In this document: positions 32,562 through 43,329 of the stretch, piece by piece
Position numbering within the stretch: position 1 is the first letter of the stretch
How the letters are laid out: each line of letters starts with the position of its first letter
Assembly (NCBI GenBank): GCA_036924085.1
Contig: JAVGWX010000013.1
Span: 55,560,336-55,624,335 of the forward strand
Direction of reading: 5' to 3'
DNA length: 64,000 bases
Origin: Ariolimax columbianus
Taxonomy: Eukaryota > Mollusca > Gastropoda > Stylommatophora > Arionidae
Translations under genes and position numbers: made by a program
Notes under the pieces: model-generated
The model's input: only the letters and a program-made list of their open reading frames with translations
Told to the model about the DNA's origin: nothing
Databases searched by the model: none

Positions 32562-34225
32562 CATAATGAGCCGACACAGCTCAGTAGGCTGATAGGCCTG
32601 TATCCATTTGGATCTGTTTTGTCCTTTCCATTCTTTGGTACTGGTACAAGTACTGCGTCTTTCCATGCCTGGGGTACAATACCCCTTTTCCAGCTTTGGT
32701 TCAGGACCGATAGCAGTTTCCTCTTCGCTGTTTGGCCCAGCCCCATCAGCATTTCGTTTGTTATCCCGTCTTTTCCGGGAGATTTCCTTTTCTTTAATGT
32801 TCTCCCTTCTTTGTCCTGGTTGAGGCTTTCAGTTTTGTTTTTCCAGCTTTCTCTTGCTGTTTGGTTTAGAGTGTATTTGTATTTCGCCTTGGCGGCTTTG
32901 ATGGCGATATTTGCCTCCATAGATTGTTCTCGCTCTGCCATGTTCCTAGCATTTGTGACTGCATCTTCCGCTTTCTGCAACTCATCATTCCAATAGGGCT
33001 TATAGTTTTTCCTAGCCCGTCTTGGGATGGTTTCAGTGGCGGCTTGCATTATTGCCTTGCTTAGGCTTTCCACCATGGGCTTCATTTTGTTGTTTCTTGT
33101 GTTGATGGTTTCACACAGCCCATCTGTCAGGATTGCAAATCTGTCCCAGTCGGCTCGTTTGTAATTCCAACGTGGGAGCGGTTTTGTTTCCTGTGGGCCT
33201 ACTTCCATATCAATTTCTAGACTGATCGGCCTGTGGTCGCTACCTGCCAATTGGTTTAGCACCTGGCGGTCTATTTTATGGTGTATGTCCTGTGTGGAGA
33301 AGGTCAAATCTGGAGTCGAGGTGGTATGCCATGTTTTAGAATAGAAACTAGGGCTATCCTCCGGCCTATTGATTAGGGAGAAATTTGTGTCTATCTCCCA
33401 ATCTTCCACTTCGTCACCTCTGATGTCTGTGTCCGAGTATCCCCATCTCTCCGAGTGGCTGTTGAAGTCTCCAACTACTATGCAGTTGGAGTTTTTGACT
33501 TCCATACTCGAGAGCGATAGGTCTTTATTTGGTGGTCCGTACAGATTGAAAATGCGGAGCTTCGTCTCTTGAGCCATTATGTCAAATCCTACAATTTCTG
33601 CTTGTCCGGTGTGGTTGACAGATACCACGCTACTCGGTATGCAGTTTCGGGTCAGTATCAGGACCCCTCCTTTGTGACCTTCTCTATCGAGACGGAAGGT
33701 CTGGTATCCTCTGATTGAGAATTTATGGTTATTGTTGAGGTGCGTTTCCTAGATACATGCCACGTCAATCTTACCGTCATGCAGGTGATGTGTTAGGGAA
33801 AGCTTTTTGTTAACTACACCTTCAGCATTCCACTGTAGTATTTTGAGGGTCTTGAGTTTTTGGTCAATAGGAATTGCCCCATAGCCATGTGCATTGACTC
33901 CACGACACATGGGTGGGTGACCACCAGTAGTCAAGGGTGGGCCCCTTCGAGGCGTGAGGCCCGGCACTCTCGCTGCCTGGCGGGACTCCGCAGGATGAGC
34001 GCCATACGTTTTTCTGATAGGTTGTACTGTCATCATACTGCGATTTACGTTGCACTGTTTCGTTAGGCTTGTGGCCCCGTGCATCCGATTTCAACAGGCG
34101 TTTCTGTAGGGATGCCCTCCTTAGCCTTTGGCTGTCCCCAGCCTATATGCAAGGCAGCAGTTGTTTGTGATCAGAGTTGTCTCTCTTATGGAAGTTGTCT
34201 TACCAGACTAACGAGTCTTCACTAC
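32562..34225 (-). pseudogene. Nimb-like LINE copy 1: endonuclease, linker and start of RT
   Basis: A 408-codon frame (33,628-32,402) carries most of an APE endonuclease: RIFNLYGPPNKDLSLSSMEV, VVGDFNSHSERWGYSDTD and LAGSDHRPISLEIDM. A linker follows (RRARKNYKPYWNDELQKAED), then the RT start KRKSPGKDGITNEMLMGLGQ and NGYRPISLLSCVG. Upstream the start of the domain reads LKILQWNAEGVVNKKLSLTH and CI*ETHL, with a stop in place of Gln at 33,749-33,751. The catalytic N of DFNSH and H of SDHRP are kept. The copy is cut off inside the RT at about 32,562. Family members lie at 45.3-51.3, 11.7, 14.9 and 61.3 kb. Confidence 0.9.
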
Positions 34226-34560
34226 TCGTGTCTATAGGGTGCGGTGATGATATATGAGATGATATATGATATGGACTGGTTTACCCGGAAGAGAGGCAGT
34301 CCAGTGTGTCTGTATCCCAGGATCGTCTCGTCCTGCCAGAAACGTAGCATTTGCATGTGAGTGGGGTATCTCTTTGCTCCCTTTATTTTCTTGGCTTCTA
34401 TGCAGGGATGGTACGCCTAGCATTCCCCGCCACCTGGGATGTTGACACAGTGGGGCAGGTGTGCAATGTCCGCTAGTCTGCATCTCTTCTGCGTCTATTG
34501 GTATGGCTGATAGCGTACAGAGGTAGAGATCGAAGCAGAAGTGCATTTAACCAGGGGACA
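34226..34560 (-). pseudogene. Possible 5' region of Nimb-like copy 1
   Basis: The sequence at 34,100-34,220 resembles 51,290-51,420, the 5' side of copy 2 (CCTTAGCCTTTGGCTGTC, GGCAGCAGTTGTTTG, AGAGTTGTCTCTC). A 104-codon minus-strand frame extends to 34,546 without recognisable motifs. It may be ORF1 or 5' UTR of the element. Confidence 0.4.
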
Positions 34561-34789
34561 GGCCTGGTAATATCACGGAGATGTTGTTCGCCTGGTTTGC
34601 GAACATATCTCGTGGTCAAGGAATGAGTCTCGACACTTCACAGTGAGGTTGCTGCTCTACTGTTTTCGACACCTCGACCAAGAACTAAGTCTTATGTTGG
34701 TGGTTTCGCACCACATCGCCGGTTTCTGCGGGGTTAAGACACGATTTCCGTAGCGTTCCTTCATTAGAAGGTTAGAGAGCTGACCTGTC
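34561..34789. other. Unassigned stretch next to the rDNA segment
   Basis: It is not similar to rRNA as far as I can tell and has no LINE motif. It may belong to the unit that carries the hairpins described next. Confidence 0.3.
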
Positions 34790-34895
34790 TTCCGTGGGTC
34801 TAATACGAACACACGTTCCCTATTAGACCCAACGAAAGTGCTCTCGATTTGTCAGTCGTTCTACAGTATTTGCGTGTAGAGTCAAATTAAGCCGC

Positions 34896-34936
<41 letters not shown>

Positions 34937-35067
34937 CGAACACTGGATGCGGGACAGTCAAGCAACCGAGAGGATAGCCCCAGATTTTCGAGGGTCTAAA
35001 TCCAGCACCCGTTCCATATTAGACCCAACGAAAGTGCTCTCGGCATGTCAATCATTTCAGTGTTTGG
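34790..35067. repeat. Duplicated chimeric module: 63-bp 18S core plus hairpin
   Basis: A block of the universal 18S core (minus strand) occurs at 34,874-34,936 (ending in CCGTCAATTCCTTTAA) and again at 35,068-35,130 as part of the long 18S fragment. Each copy is preceded by matching non-18S sequence (ATTAGACCCAACGAAAGTGC, then TCTCG). Each also has an inverted repeat: GGGTCTAATA at 34,797 pairs with TATTAGACCC at about 34,821, and GGGTCTAAAT at 34,993 with ATTAGACCC at about 35,017. The unit is about 190 bp. The isolated 63-bp block matches the conserved consensus better than the one in the long fragment. Confidence 0.8.
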
Positions 35068-36307
35068 CCGTGTTGAGTCAAATTAAGCCGCAGGCTCCAC
35101 TCCTGGTGGTGCCATTCCATCAATTTCTTTAAGTTTCAGCTTTGCAACCATACTTCCCCCGTAACCCAAACACTTTGGTTTCCCGGAAGCTGCCCGCAGA
35201 GTCATCGAAGCAACTCCTGCGGATCGCTAGTCGGCATCGTTTATGGTCAGAACTACGACGGTATCTGATCGTCTTCGCGCCTCTGACTTTTGTTCTTGAT
35301 TAATGAAAACATTCTTGACAAATGCTTTCGCAGTAGCTCGTCTTGCGGCGATCCAAGAATTTCACCTCTAACGCCGCAATACGAATGCCCCCGTTTGTCC
35401 CTGTTAATCATTATCTCCAGTTCCGAAAACCAACAAAATAGAACCGAGGTCCTATTCCATTATTCCATGCACCATTATTCAGGCAGCCGAGGGCTGCTTT
35501 CAACACTCTAATTTTTTCAAAGTAAACGCGCCGGCCACCCAGGACGCTCAGCGAAGAGCACCCGTGGGAGAGAGCCGGCAGACGGTAGGGCAGGAGACAA
35601 CGGGCAGTGAACCGGCGCGAGCCGGACCGCCCGTCTGCGCCTGAGATCCAACTACGAGCTTTTTAACTGTAACAACTTTAATATACGCTATTGGAGCTGG
35701 AATTACCGCGGCTGCTGGCACCAGACTTGCCCTCCAATAGATCCTCGTTAAAGGGTTTAAAGTGTACTCATTCTAATTACGGGGCCTCGAAAGATTCCCG
35801 TATTGTTATTTTTCGTCACTACCTCCCCGTGCCAGGAGTGGGTAAGTTGCGCGCCTGCTGCCTTCCTTGGATGTGGTAGCCATTTCTTATGCTCCCTCTC
35901 CAGAATCGAACCCTGATTCCCCGTTAACCGTTACAAACATGGTAGGCATGTCACGTACCATCGACATTTGATAGGGCAGACATTTGAAAGATGCGTCGCC
36001 GGCACATGAGGCCATGCGATCAGCACAAAGTTATCCAGAGTCACCAGCGGGGACGCCGCAACCCCGCGAGGGGAAACGACGATTGGTTTTGAACTAATAA
36101 AAGCGCTCTCTCCGCGAGGGTCGAAGCTTGGTAAGCATGTATTAGCTCTAGAATTGCCACAGTTATCCAAGTAGGATCGTTTCATCTAGGAAACCTCGAC
36201 TGATTTAATTAGCCATTCGCGGTTTCCCCGTGAGACCGTGTGAACTTAAACATGCATGGCTTAATCTTTGAGACAAGCATATGACTACTGGCAGGATCAA
36301 CCAGATA
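35068..36307 (-). rRNA. 18S rRNA gene fragment (5' two thirds), probably a pseudogene
   Basis: Read on the minus strand it starts TATCTGGTTGATCCTGCCAG at 36,307. It continues through CAGCAGCCGCGGTAATTCCA (about 35,705) and GGTGAAATTCTTGGATCGCC (about 35,360), to CTTAATTTGACTCAACACGG at 35,068. That is about 1,240 nt of a normal length near 1,800. Changes at universally conserved positions argue for decay: GAACAAAAGTCAGAGG where GAACGAAAGTCAGAGG is expected, and AAAGAAATTGATGGAATGG where AAAGGAATTGACGGAAGGG is expected. The variable region resembles molluscan 18S (GAATAATGGTGCATGGAATA). The 3' third of 18S, ITS and 28S are absent. Confidence 0.93.
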
Positions 36308-36960
36308 TCTGTCGGAGACGTACGTACCGCACACACCGGTCGGCAGAGGCCGGGTGTGTAAAAAGCCTCACTGGGACGGCCGCAGGGACCGGCTGACGAA
36401 CGGACGGACGGTTGTTCCCCCCGTCCCTCACTCCGTCGACCTAGGACCGCCTGACAGGGGCCCCTACTCGCACCAGACGACCGACCGACCGGGCTCGCTC
36501 GAGGAGGGATGGCAGCGCTCTCTGCAGAACGGATCCCAACGACCCCGGCGATGAATTTCACTGGGACTAGAGACAATTTGGCCTGCCGGCCTGCCCTTCT
36601 CCCGAGGGTTGGTCGGGAGAACACAGGGCCTTCAGGCACGATTCCTGCTTTCCATTTGCCGGTCACAAGCTCTTTGCGAGAGTCTGACCACCAGCGAGAC
36701 GAACTGTCGAGCTCTGCTATAAGCCTTCGAAAAATCACCACCGACTGTCAAAGTTTCTCGTTACGGACCAGAGCAGCGCACCTCATTTGAGGCCACGACA
36801 CAAAAAACCGCTTCCCGATACCTCTACGGGGAAAAAGGGGCAAGCGTTTTCTGCAAGCCCGCGCCATCGCTCCGTCTGGCGGGACTGAGATCGCTTTACG
36901 AACACTGGTTGAGATTGAATCGCGGCGGCGAGACAACTACCCCAGATGCCATTGGTAATG
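36308..36960 (-). other. 5' external transcribed spacer-like sequence
   Basis: GC-rich sequence lies directly upstream (minus strand) of the 18S 5' end and gives way to AT-rich sequence near 36,960. Position and composition fit the 5' ETS of an rDNA unit. Retention of the ETS argues that this segment came from rDNA rather than from mature rRNA. Open stretches here are composition-driven. Confidence 0.7.
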
Positions 36961-37790
36961 AAATCGATCTGTTTGAGTGGAGCTGTCAATTACTCATCAA
37001 TACTTTATCGGCCTTGTCACTCTTGATGGTCAAATAGCAATATAGGCAGTCTATGGTCGTAAAAGACCATGAAGACGCTCAAACGATTCAAACGAGGTGA
37101 TTTCCAAACCATATTTTATAAATTATGTTTGAGCAGTACTACATCATACGTCTCATGTTAGCACATCAGGACTTACGATGACATTTATCAGCGTTCTTTT
37201 TGTTATACAACACTAAGCTTTTGTATGTCTATTACCAGTGGCGTATACTCCATGAATGCGAGGCATACATTGTATACATTTTAAAATGTCAATGGCTTTA
37301 AAAATAACAATGGCTTTAAAAATAACTTGTAAATATTTGAATATTAAAATGTTATTACTGATATAATAACTGCAAATCACAGTTTGATTACCTTATTCAT
37401 TGTTGTCGAACAATTTTCAACTTCAGTTATCGTATGCAAAGACGCTCGCTCTGATATAATAATAAGTTGACCAGGGATAGCTGTCAGAAATTATTGCCAT
37501 AGCATGCAATTTAAAGTTTAATGCAAAATAGTCGTGAGCATTATAACATATTTCTGATTTGTTTATAATGGCATCCATCTTAACCTTACGATGGACAGAT
37601 TTTTCGAAAACACAGCGCTCAGTGAACACAAAATACATATCCAGCAGTATTTTGTGCAAGTGTTCATGTATTGTATAGTTCTTCAGTGAATTTAGGTTAA
37701 TGCTAAATATGGGTGAATCGGAAAGTGATATTATTGTGGATCTTACCGACAATTCCAACACTTAAAGTTCAATTCAATGCAATGGCTCTC
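36961..37790. other. AT-rich sequence, nothing recognised
   Basis: No motif-bearing frame. A short direct repeat AATGGCTTTAAAAATAAC occurs at about 37,290-37,325. Confidence 0.4.
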
Positions 37791-37794
37791 CAGT

Positions 37795-39538
37795 GCAAAC
37801 TTATCTTAGCGTAACGTCTTTATACTGGTTTAGAAGAGTATGTATACAACCAGTTACATTTGCAATAACCTGCTCTACGTGCATCCAATCTATTCTTAAA
37901 TGCATATCCTGTCCCTGTCTCCACTACCTTCCTGAGTGAATGTATTTCAAGCATTCACCACTATTTGACTTAAACAAATTTACTAATATCCAATTTGGAC
38001 CTTTCTTTAGTTAATTTGTAGCTGTGCCCTCTTGCTCTTGTTTGTGGTTGTATTTTGCAAAACCTGTTATAGTCTAATTTAACCTTTCCTGCGATTATCT
38101 TATATTAAGTCACCTCTAATTATTCTCTTTTCCTGTAGGCCGGTTGTTCTGAGTCTTCTTTCCTCATAACTCTAATTCTGGAATCCCACTTTCAGTTTTG
38201 TCGCTCTTCTTTGTATCCTTTCCAGCATGTTTATACCTCCTCTACGAAAAGGACTCCACGCCTGTACACAGTACTCTAATCTAGGTCTAACTAATACTTT
38301 ATGCAATTTGACAATTGTTTCTTTATTCATATTTTTAATATTTCTTTTTATCATACCTAACATTGCATTTGCTTTTTTAACGGATTCCTGAACTTGTTCA
38401 CTCACTTTACCTTGTATGCTCAATTATAACCCGTAGATCCCTTTCCTTATCTATCATTCTAATATAGTTCTCGCCCATTCTGTAATTATGTTCCATATTG
38501 GATCTACCCATGGATGAATGTACATGTATCTATATTAAACTCCAATTGCCATCTCACAGACGTCTCGAATTTTATCTAAATCCGACCCCAAAAACTCGAC
38601 CTGCTATAGATGAGACCTACATAGTGTTGTGTCGTCCGCAAATTTTGTAATCATGGATTCTATATCACTGTCCAAATCGTTTATGTATATTAAGAACAAT
38701 ATTGGTCTCAAAACCGAGCCCTGTGACACTTCACTTTTTACTTCAGACCACTCAGAGAACTCCTTATTAATGCCCACTCTCTGTCTTCTTCCCGTTAACC
38801 AACTTTCAATCTATTCGGCAACTTCCCCACCTATTCCATGTGATTTTAACTTACTAAATAATCTTCGATTATGTACTCTATCAAAAGCTTTTGCAAAATT
38901 TAGATAAATAGCATGCATTGGTTTCCCCTATCTATCATTTTAGTAACCCCCTCCATGAATTCCAATAAATTTGTTAAGCACAATATCCCTCTAGTAAACC
39001 TTTGCTGACTATTTCGGATTTAGATTAAACCTGTCTAGATGTATTACAATGTTTTCTTTCATTATTGATTATAACAACTTACAGACTGTGGCTGTTAAAC
39101 TCACCGGTCTATAATTTGGTGGATTTTTTGTCTTTTCCCTTTTTTAATAAGGGGATCACTCCTGCATCTTTCCAATCTCTTTGTACAATACCTTTTGCAA
39201 GTGATTGAGAATAAATATAGTCAATGGTTTTGATAGTTGGTCTCTAACTTTAAACAGCAATTTTGGATGAATACCATCTTGACCTGAATATTTATTCATT
39301 TGTAACCCCTCCAATTTGTTTTAAACCATTTCCTCCGTAATACAGATTGATTTTAGTCCAACTATATCCATGACACATTTGAAAATATCTTTATTGCTGA
39401 TTGAGTAGATTAGCGCCTCCCTATTCTCACTTATTATTTTACCTGTGCTATCTATGAGATGGCCTACTTTTGTCTTTCGTTCTTTGTTATTTCTAACATA
39501 AGAAAAGAAGCTTTTACTATCAGTCTTAATCTTAGAAA

Positions 39539-39570
<32 letters not shown>

Positions 39571-39900
39571 GGTTTTTGCTGCTTTATTCATTTTCTGAGC
39601 AATGTTTTGCTTGTTCAAATATTTTTAATATGTTTCTTTGGATTTTCCTGCCTCTATATGTTTTGTCCATGCTTTATTTTTAGCTCTTCTGCATTTGACT
39701 ACAAATCTAGTTATCCATTTTTACGCTTGGTGTTCACCTCTCTACATGGATCCATTCCACTTTTAGTTTTTCTAAAACTGTTTTGAAACTCTCCCACTCT
39801 TGTTCAACATCTGTACCTCCGACAATATCTTTCCAGATTATTTGGCTGGCTGTCTCTTTCAACTCATGAACATGTCTTAGAGTAGTCGTATGCTCGCGCA
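37795..39900 (-). pseudogene. CR1/L2-group LINE, copy 1
   Basis: Descending on the minus strand: WKDIVGGTDVEQEWESFKTV and LEKLKVEWI (39.8 kb), KSFFSYVR-like codons, then CKRYCTKRLERCRSDPLIKK in a shifted frame (normally GIVPxDWKDAGVIPLFKKG). Next come WLTGRRQRVGINKEFSEWSE (38.8 kb), QGSVLRPILFLIYINDLDSD, FADDT, then VRPRLEYCVQAWSPFRRGG and ERIQRRATKL (38.25 kb). The 3' end is at about 37,800, where ACGTTA follows the TAAACCAGTATAAAGACG block. FADDT is intact but many shifts occur. CR1/L2-group assignment is inferred from the KAFDKVPH / PQGSVLGP / FADDTK pattern. Confidence 0.85.
39544..39570. repeat. Poly(T) run of about 27
   Basis: An uninterrupted T run (A on the LINE sense strand) inside the coding region of the CR1/L2-group LINE, where lysine-rich codons (KKSFLRKIK) are expected. 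Confidence 0.95.
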
Positions 39901-40077
39901 AATAAATAACCAAATTATGCAGCTTGAAAATTGCATTTAGTCACAGTGTACTCGTTTCCATAACGAAATAATGCATTTCCAGTTTGTTTCGGAATACTTT
40001 AACCTTACACTGGAGAGAACAAGTAAAGTTATGTTCTGCGGAAATGTTAAATCTTTCTTATATTAAATAAGATTCTC

Positions 40078-40915
40078 CTACTTCTTTTGCCCTACTGATG
40101 TTGCCATGAGGCGTCTCAGAGACGGAAAGTGTAGATTTCGTTTTATCGCCAAGTGGGTGGCTAGTTCTGTCGTTAGGTGTAACTTCCTGAATGTGTCAGA
40201 GACATCCTCGAGCCACCGACGTCGGGATCGGCCCCTTGCACGTGAACTGGAGACATCCATACGACATGCTCTCGCTGCAGGGTGGTCATAATGCATTCTG
40301 TCTAAATGACCAAACCGCTTGATTTGTTGGGCGTCAATGTCAGAACTAACTGGGTATGTTCCCACCATCTGCCTCAACGCGGTGTAGCGGATTCGGTCAC
40401 GGATTGTCTTTCCAGCTGCACTTCTCACACAGCACGTCTCACAGCTCTGGATCTTACTCTTACATGTTTCCTAGCAAGGATCGAGATTGACACTAGTAGC
40501 ACATTGTAGGAATAAATAGTGTATTTATCAGCCTCTTCTTACTTGAAAGAAACACTCTAGGATGTTTCAAAATCGCTCCAATTTGGTAACGGACACTGCT
40601 CGTCTTCTGAATTCAATGTGTGATCTGACTACTCTGCCATCATCAGTGGACATACTACCTAGGTATTTTGAACTCCCGTACTTGCTTGCTACTTTTGTCA
40701 CCTCTGTGGAAACCACGGTATAATAATAGTCTCGGTCTTTTCTGTATTGATCTTCATATAATATTTCTTACAAGTAACATTGAGATAGGTTAGGTGGTGT
40801 TGTAGGTCTTCTCTATCTTGGTAAAACTTGATCTGATTATCAGCAAACAACAGTTCATTGAGAGATTTCTCATTGGGGTTAGTCAACTGCGTGATTTTAT
40901 ACATTTAAATTATGA
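40078..40915 (-). pseudogene. LINE RT palm and C-terminal region
   Basis: On the minus strand the sequence reads SLNELLFADNQIKFYQDRED, LQHHLTYLNVTCKKYYMKIN, TEKTETIIIP, then KYGSSKYLG. Lower down are MRSAAGKTIRDRIRYTALRQ, IDAQQIKRFGHLDRMHYDHP, ARACRMDVSSSRARGRSRRR and WLEDVSDT. The catalytic FADD is FADN, so the second Asp is lost. A 116-codon tail frame is intact. The left part of the RT is missing: at 40,915 the sequence passes within 40 bp into a 25-bp satellite. Confidence 0.82.
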
Positions 40916-40954
40916 ATAAAGGTGCAAATTCTGATATATTATGAAAAGAAAGTA

Positions 40955-42130
40955 TACTATTATCCTAATAATGAAAGTATACTATTATCCTAATAATGAA
41001 AGTATACTATTATCCTAATAATGAAAGTATACTATTATCCTGATAATGAAAGTATACTATTATCTTAATAATGAAAGTATACTATTATCCTAATAATGAA
41101 AGTATACTATTATCCTAATAATGAAAGTATACTATTATCCTAATAATGAAAGTATACTATTATCCTAATAATGAAAGTATACTATTATCCTAATAATGAA
41201 AGTATACTATTATCCTAATAATGAAAGTATACTATTTTCCTAATAATGAAAGTATACTATTATCCTAATAATGAAAGTATACTATTATCCTAATAAAGAA
41301 AGTATACTATTATCCTAATAATGAAAGTATACTATTATCCTAATAATGAAAGTATACTATTATTCTAATAATGAAAGTAAACTATTATCCTAATAATGAA
41401 AGTATACTATTATCCTAATAATGAAAGTATACTGTTATCCTAATAATGAAAGTATACTATTATCCTAATAATGAAAGTATACTATTATCCTAATAATGAA
41501 AGTATACTATTATCCTAATAATGAAAGTATACTATTATTCTAATAATGAAAGTAAACTATTATCCTAATAATGAAAGTATACTATTATCCTAATAATGAA
41601 AGTATACTATTATCCTAATAAAGAAAGTATACTATTATCCTAATAATGAAAGTATACTATTATCCTAATAATGAAAGTAAACTATTATCCTAATAAAGAA
41701 AGTATACTATTATCCTAATAATGAAAGTATACTATTATCCTAATAATGAAAGTATACTGTTATCCTAATAATGAAAGTATACTATTATCCTAATAATGAA
41801 AGTATACTATTATCCTAATAATGAAAGTATACTATTATCCTAATAATGAAAGTATACTATTATTCTAATAATGAAAGTAAACTATTATCCTAATAATGAA
41901 AGTATACTATTATCCTAATAATGAAAGTATACTATTATCCTAATAAAGAAAGTATACTATTATCCTAATAATGAAAGTATACTATTATCCTAATAATGAA
42001 AGTATACTATTATTCTAATAATGAAAGTAAACTATTATCCTAATAATGAAAGTATACTATTATCCTAATAATGAAAGTATACTATTATCCTAATAATGAA
42101 AGTATACTATTATCCTAATAATGAAAGTAA
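40955..42130. repeat. 25-bp satellite with 13-mer higher-order structure, about 47 copies
   Basis: TGAAAGTATACTATTATCCT followed by AATAA recurs with a strict 25-bp period. Diagnostic variants recur every 325 bp (13 units): TAATAAAG at about 41,290, 41,615 and 41,940; ACTGTTATC at about 41,430 and 41,755; TATTCTAATAATGAAAGTAA at about 41,530 and 41,855. The sequence is very AT-rich. There are no unique spacers. Confidence 0.93.
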
Positions 42131-42214
42131 ATAGAATCAACGTGTCGCGGTTGCTGTAAGTGAGAGTTTAACACGCTTGATTCTCAAGAAACGGTAGGGG
42201 ATATGAGGCTGACC

Positions 42215-42515
42215 TGGTCAGGCAAAACATTCTCATCAATATAGGTCGGGGACAGCTGAAACATACTTATCAAGACCCCACCTCAATTCCATGCAATTAT
42301 CCCTAGAAACAGACTAGCTCGTACAATCTGTCTAACGAAGTGAGGATCGACGTGATCCACGTAATAGTGACCGTTATGCAGATGAAGCCGAGCATAGCAC
42401 AGCAGCCTGAAATCCACATTCATCAGCATGCTATGGATGTGAGGTAAGCTACTGCAAGCAAGCCGCCTCTTAAAGGCCTTTTCAAAGTTGCATGAAAGAG
42501 TAAACATATCGTGTG
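42215..42515 (-). repeat. Dispersed repeat of unknown class, copy B
   Basis: Similar to 3,215-3,525 in the same orientation. Shared blocks are GGTCAGGCAAAACAT, GCAGATGAAGCC, CATTCATCAGCATGC, GGATGTGAGG and AAAGAGTAAACAT. Here the minus strand has a 101-codon frame (MFTLSCNFEKAF ... HIHSMLMNVD ... HYYVDHVDPHFVRQ). It ends next to an (AAAAC)n stretch at 42,523. Confidence 0.6.
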
Positions 42516-42914
42516 CCTTAAACAAAACAAAACAAAACAATAAATCAATAAACGAAAGGGCGAAATGATGGAGTTTCAAATCCCCCACTATTCAGCGTCC
42601 ACTGGTCCGAAGGGCTATGTGACTTGCATCTAGTCATATCGAGATCAATCACAGAGATCATGTACACGCAGTGCACGTTGAAAATCGATAAGAGATTGCT
42701 GTTAGCCTCTATTCGGTCATAATTCTAATTATATTGTTCCAAAAACATCATTAATGTTTATTGTTATCGGATTTGTATCTATTCTGAAAGTTTCAGTTCT
42801 CTAGCTTTTAGGGAAGTGTCTGAATTTTCAAACACTAGATTACAACCTAATTAATTTACAAGGTAAATTAAAATTAAAACATTTCGATCTAATGAGATCT
42901 GAAGTGAATTTGTG
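42516..42914. other. No gene recognised
   Basis: Contains a short (AAAAC)n run at about 42,523-42,540 and otherwise AT-rich sequence. Confidence 0.4.
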
Positions 42915-43130
42915 GCTGTGTTTGTATACATACATACATTCAAATATATATATATATTTACACACATACACACACTCTCTTCGACACTCACACACATACA
43001 GAGACAGACAGACCCACATACATACATGCATACATACATATATACATACATACATACATACATACATACATACATACAAACATACATACATACATACATA
43101 CAAACAAACAAACACACACGCACACACACA
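42915..43130. repeat. (CATA)n/(CA)n microsatellite block
   Basis: Long CATACATA runs with ATATAT, ACAC and CAAACAAA interruptions. Open stretches of 80-106 codons on both strands are translations of this simple sequence. Confidence 0.96.
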
Positions 43131-43329
43131 CATCGCAATCGATGTGGGCCACTTTGTCAAAATTCACTGCTCGTATGAGTTCGACGATGGCTAAATAAGC
43201 CAATTGGATCCCTAAATTATTTGTCTCACTTAGCACAAAGATATACCAGCAGAGCTATTACATACAGGTGGGGAGATAGGGGTGGATGGCCTGACACATA
43301 TCTGGGCGACGGGAAACTGGCCGGACTCA

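Larger units (their letters stand above)
31690..32562 (+). pseudogene. LINE reverse transcriptase fragment
   Basis: The plus strand reads GTAFIDLTAAYDTVNHRLLL, SKIYKATNDWRRAQVVECIF and QNKRFYVTLQNKRSRCRN. A run of 28 C follows, then GNVLAPKLYNVYINDKQ, FINADDHAVAA, CEYNHLKIHRRKTQVRAFHL, NDTPK (amplified) and CLGITMDRTSFCKKHC. The RT palm box is ADD within NADDHAVAA (normally YADDLAVAA). The C-run stands where KNGLPQG should be. The right edge runs directly into the minus-strand Nimb-like LINE at about 32,562, so two LINE pieces converge here. Confidence 0.85.

Noticed and set aside
32391..32996. 201-codon plus-strand open stretch
   Set aside because: Antisense shadow of the Nimb-like endonuclease-RT linker.
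35290..36741. Open stretches within the rDNA segment
   Set aside because: They lie in 18S and ETS sequence and have no coding meaning.
42840..43236. Open stretches of 80-106 codons on both strands
   Set aside because: Translations of CATA/CA microsatellites (Tyr-Ile-His-Thr and Tyr-Val-Cys-Met runs).
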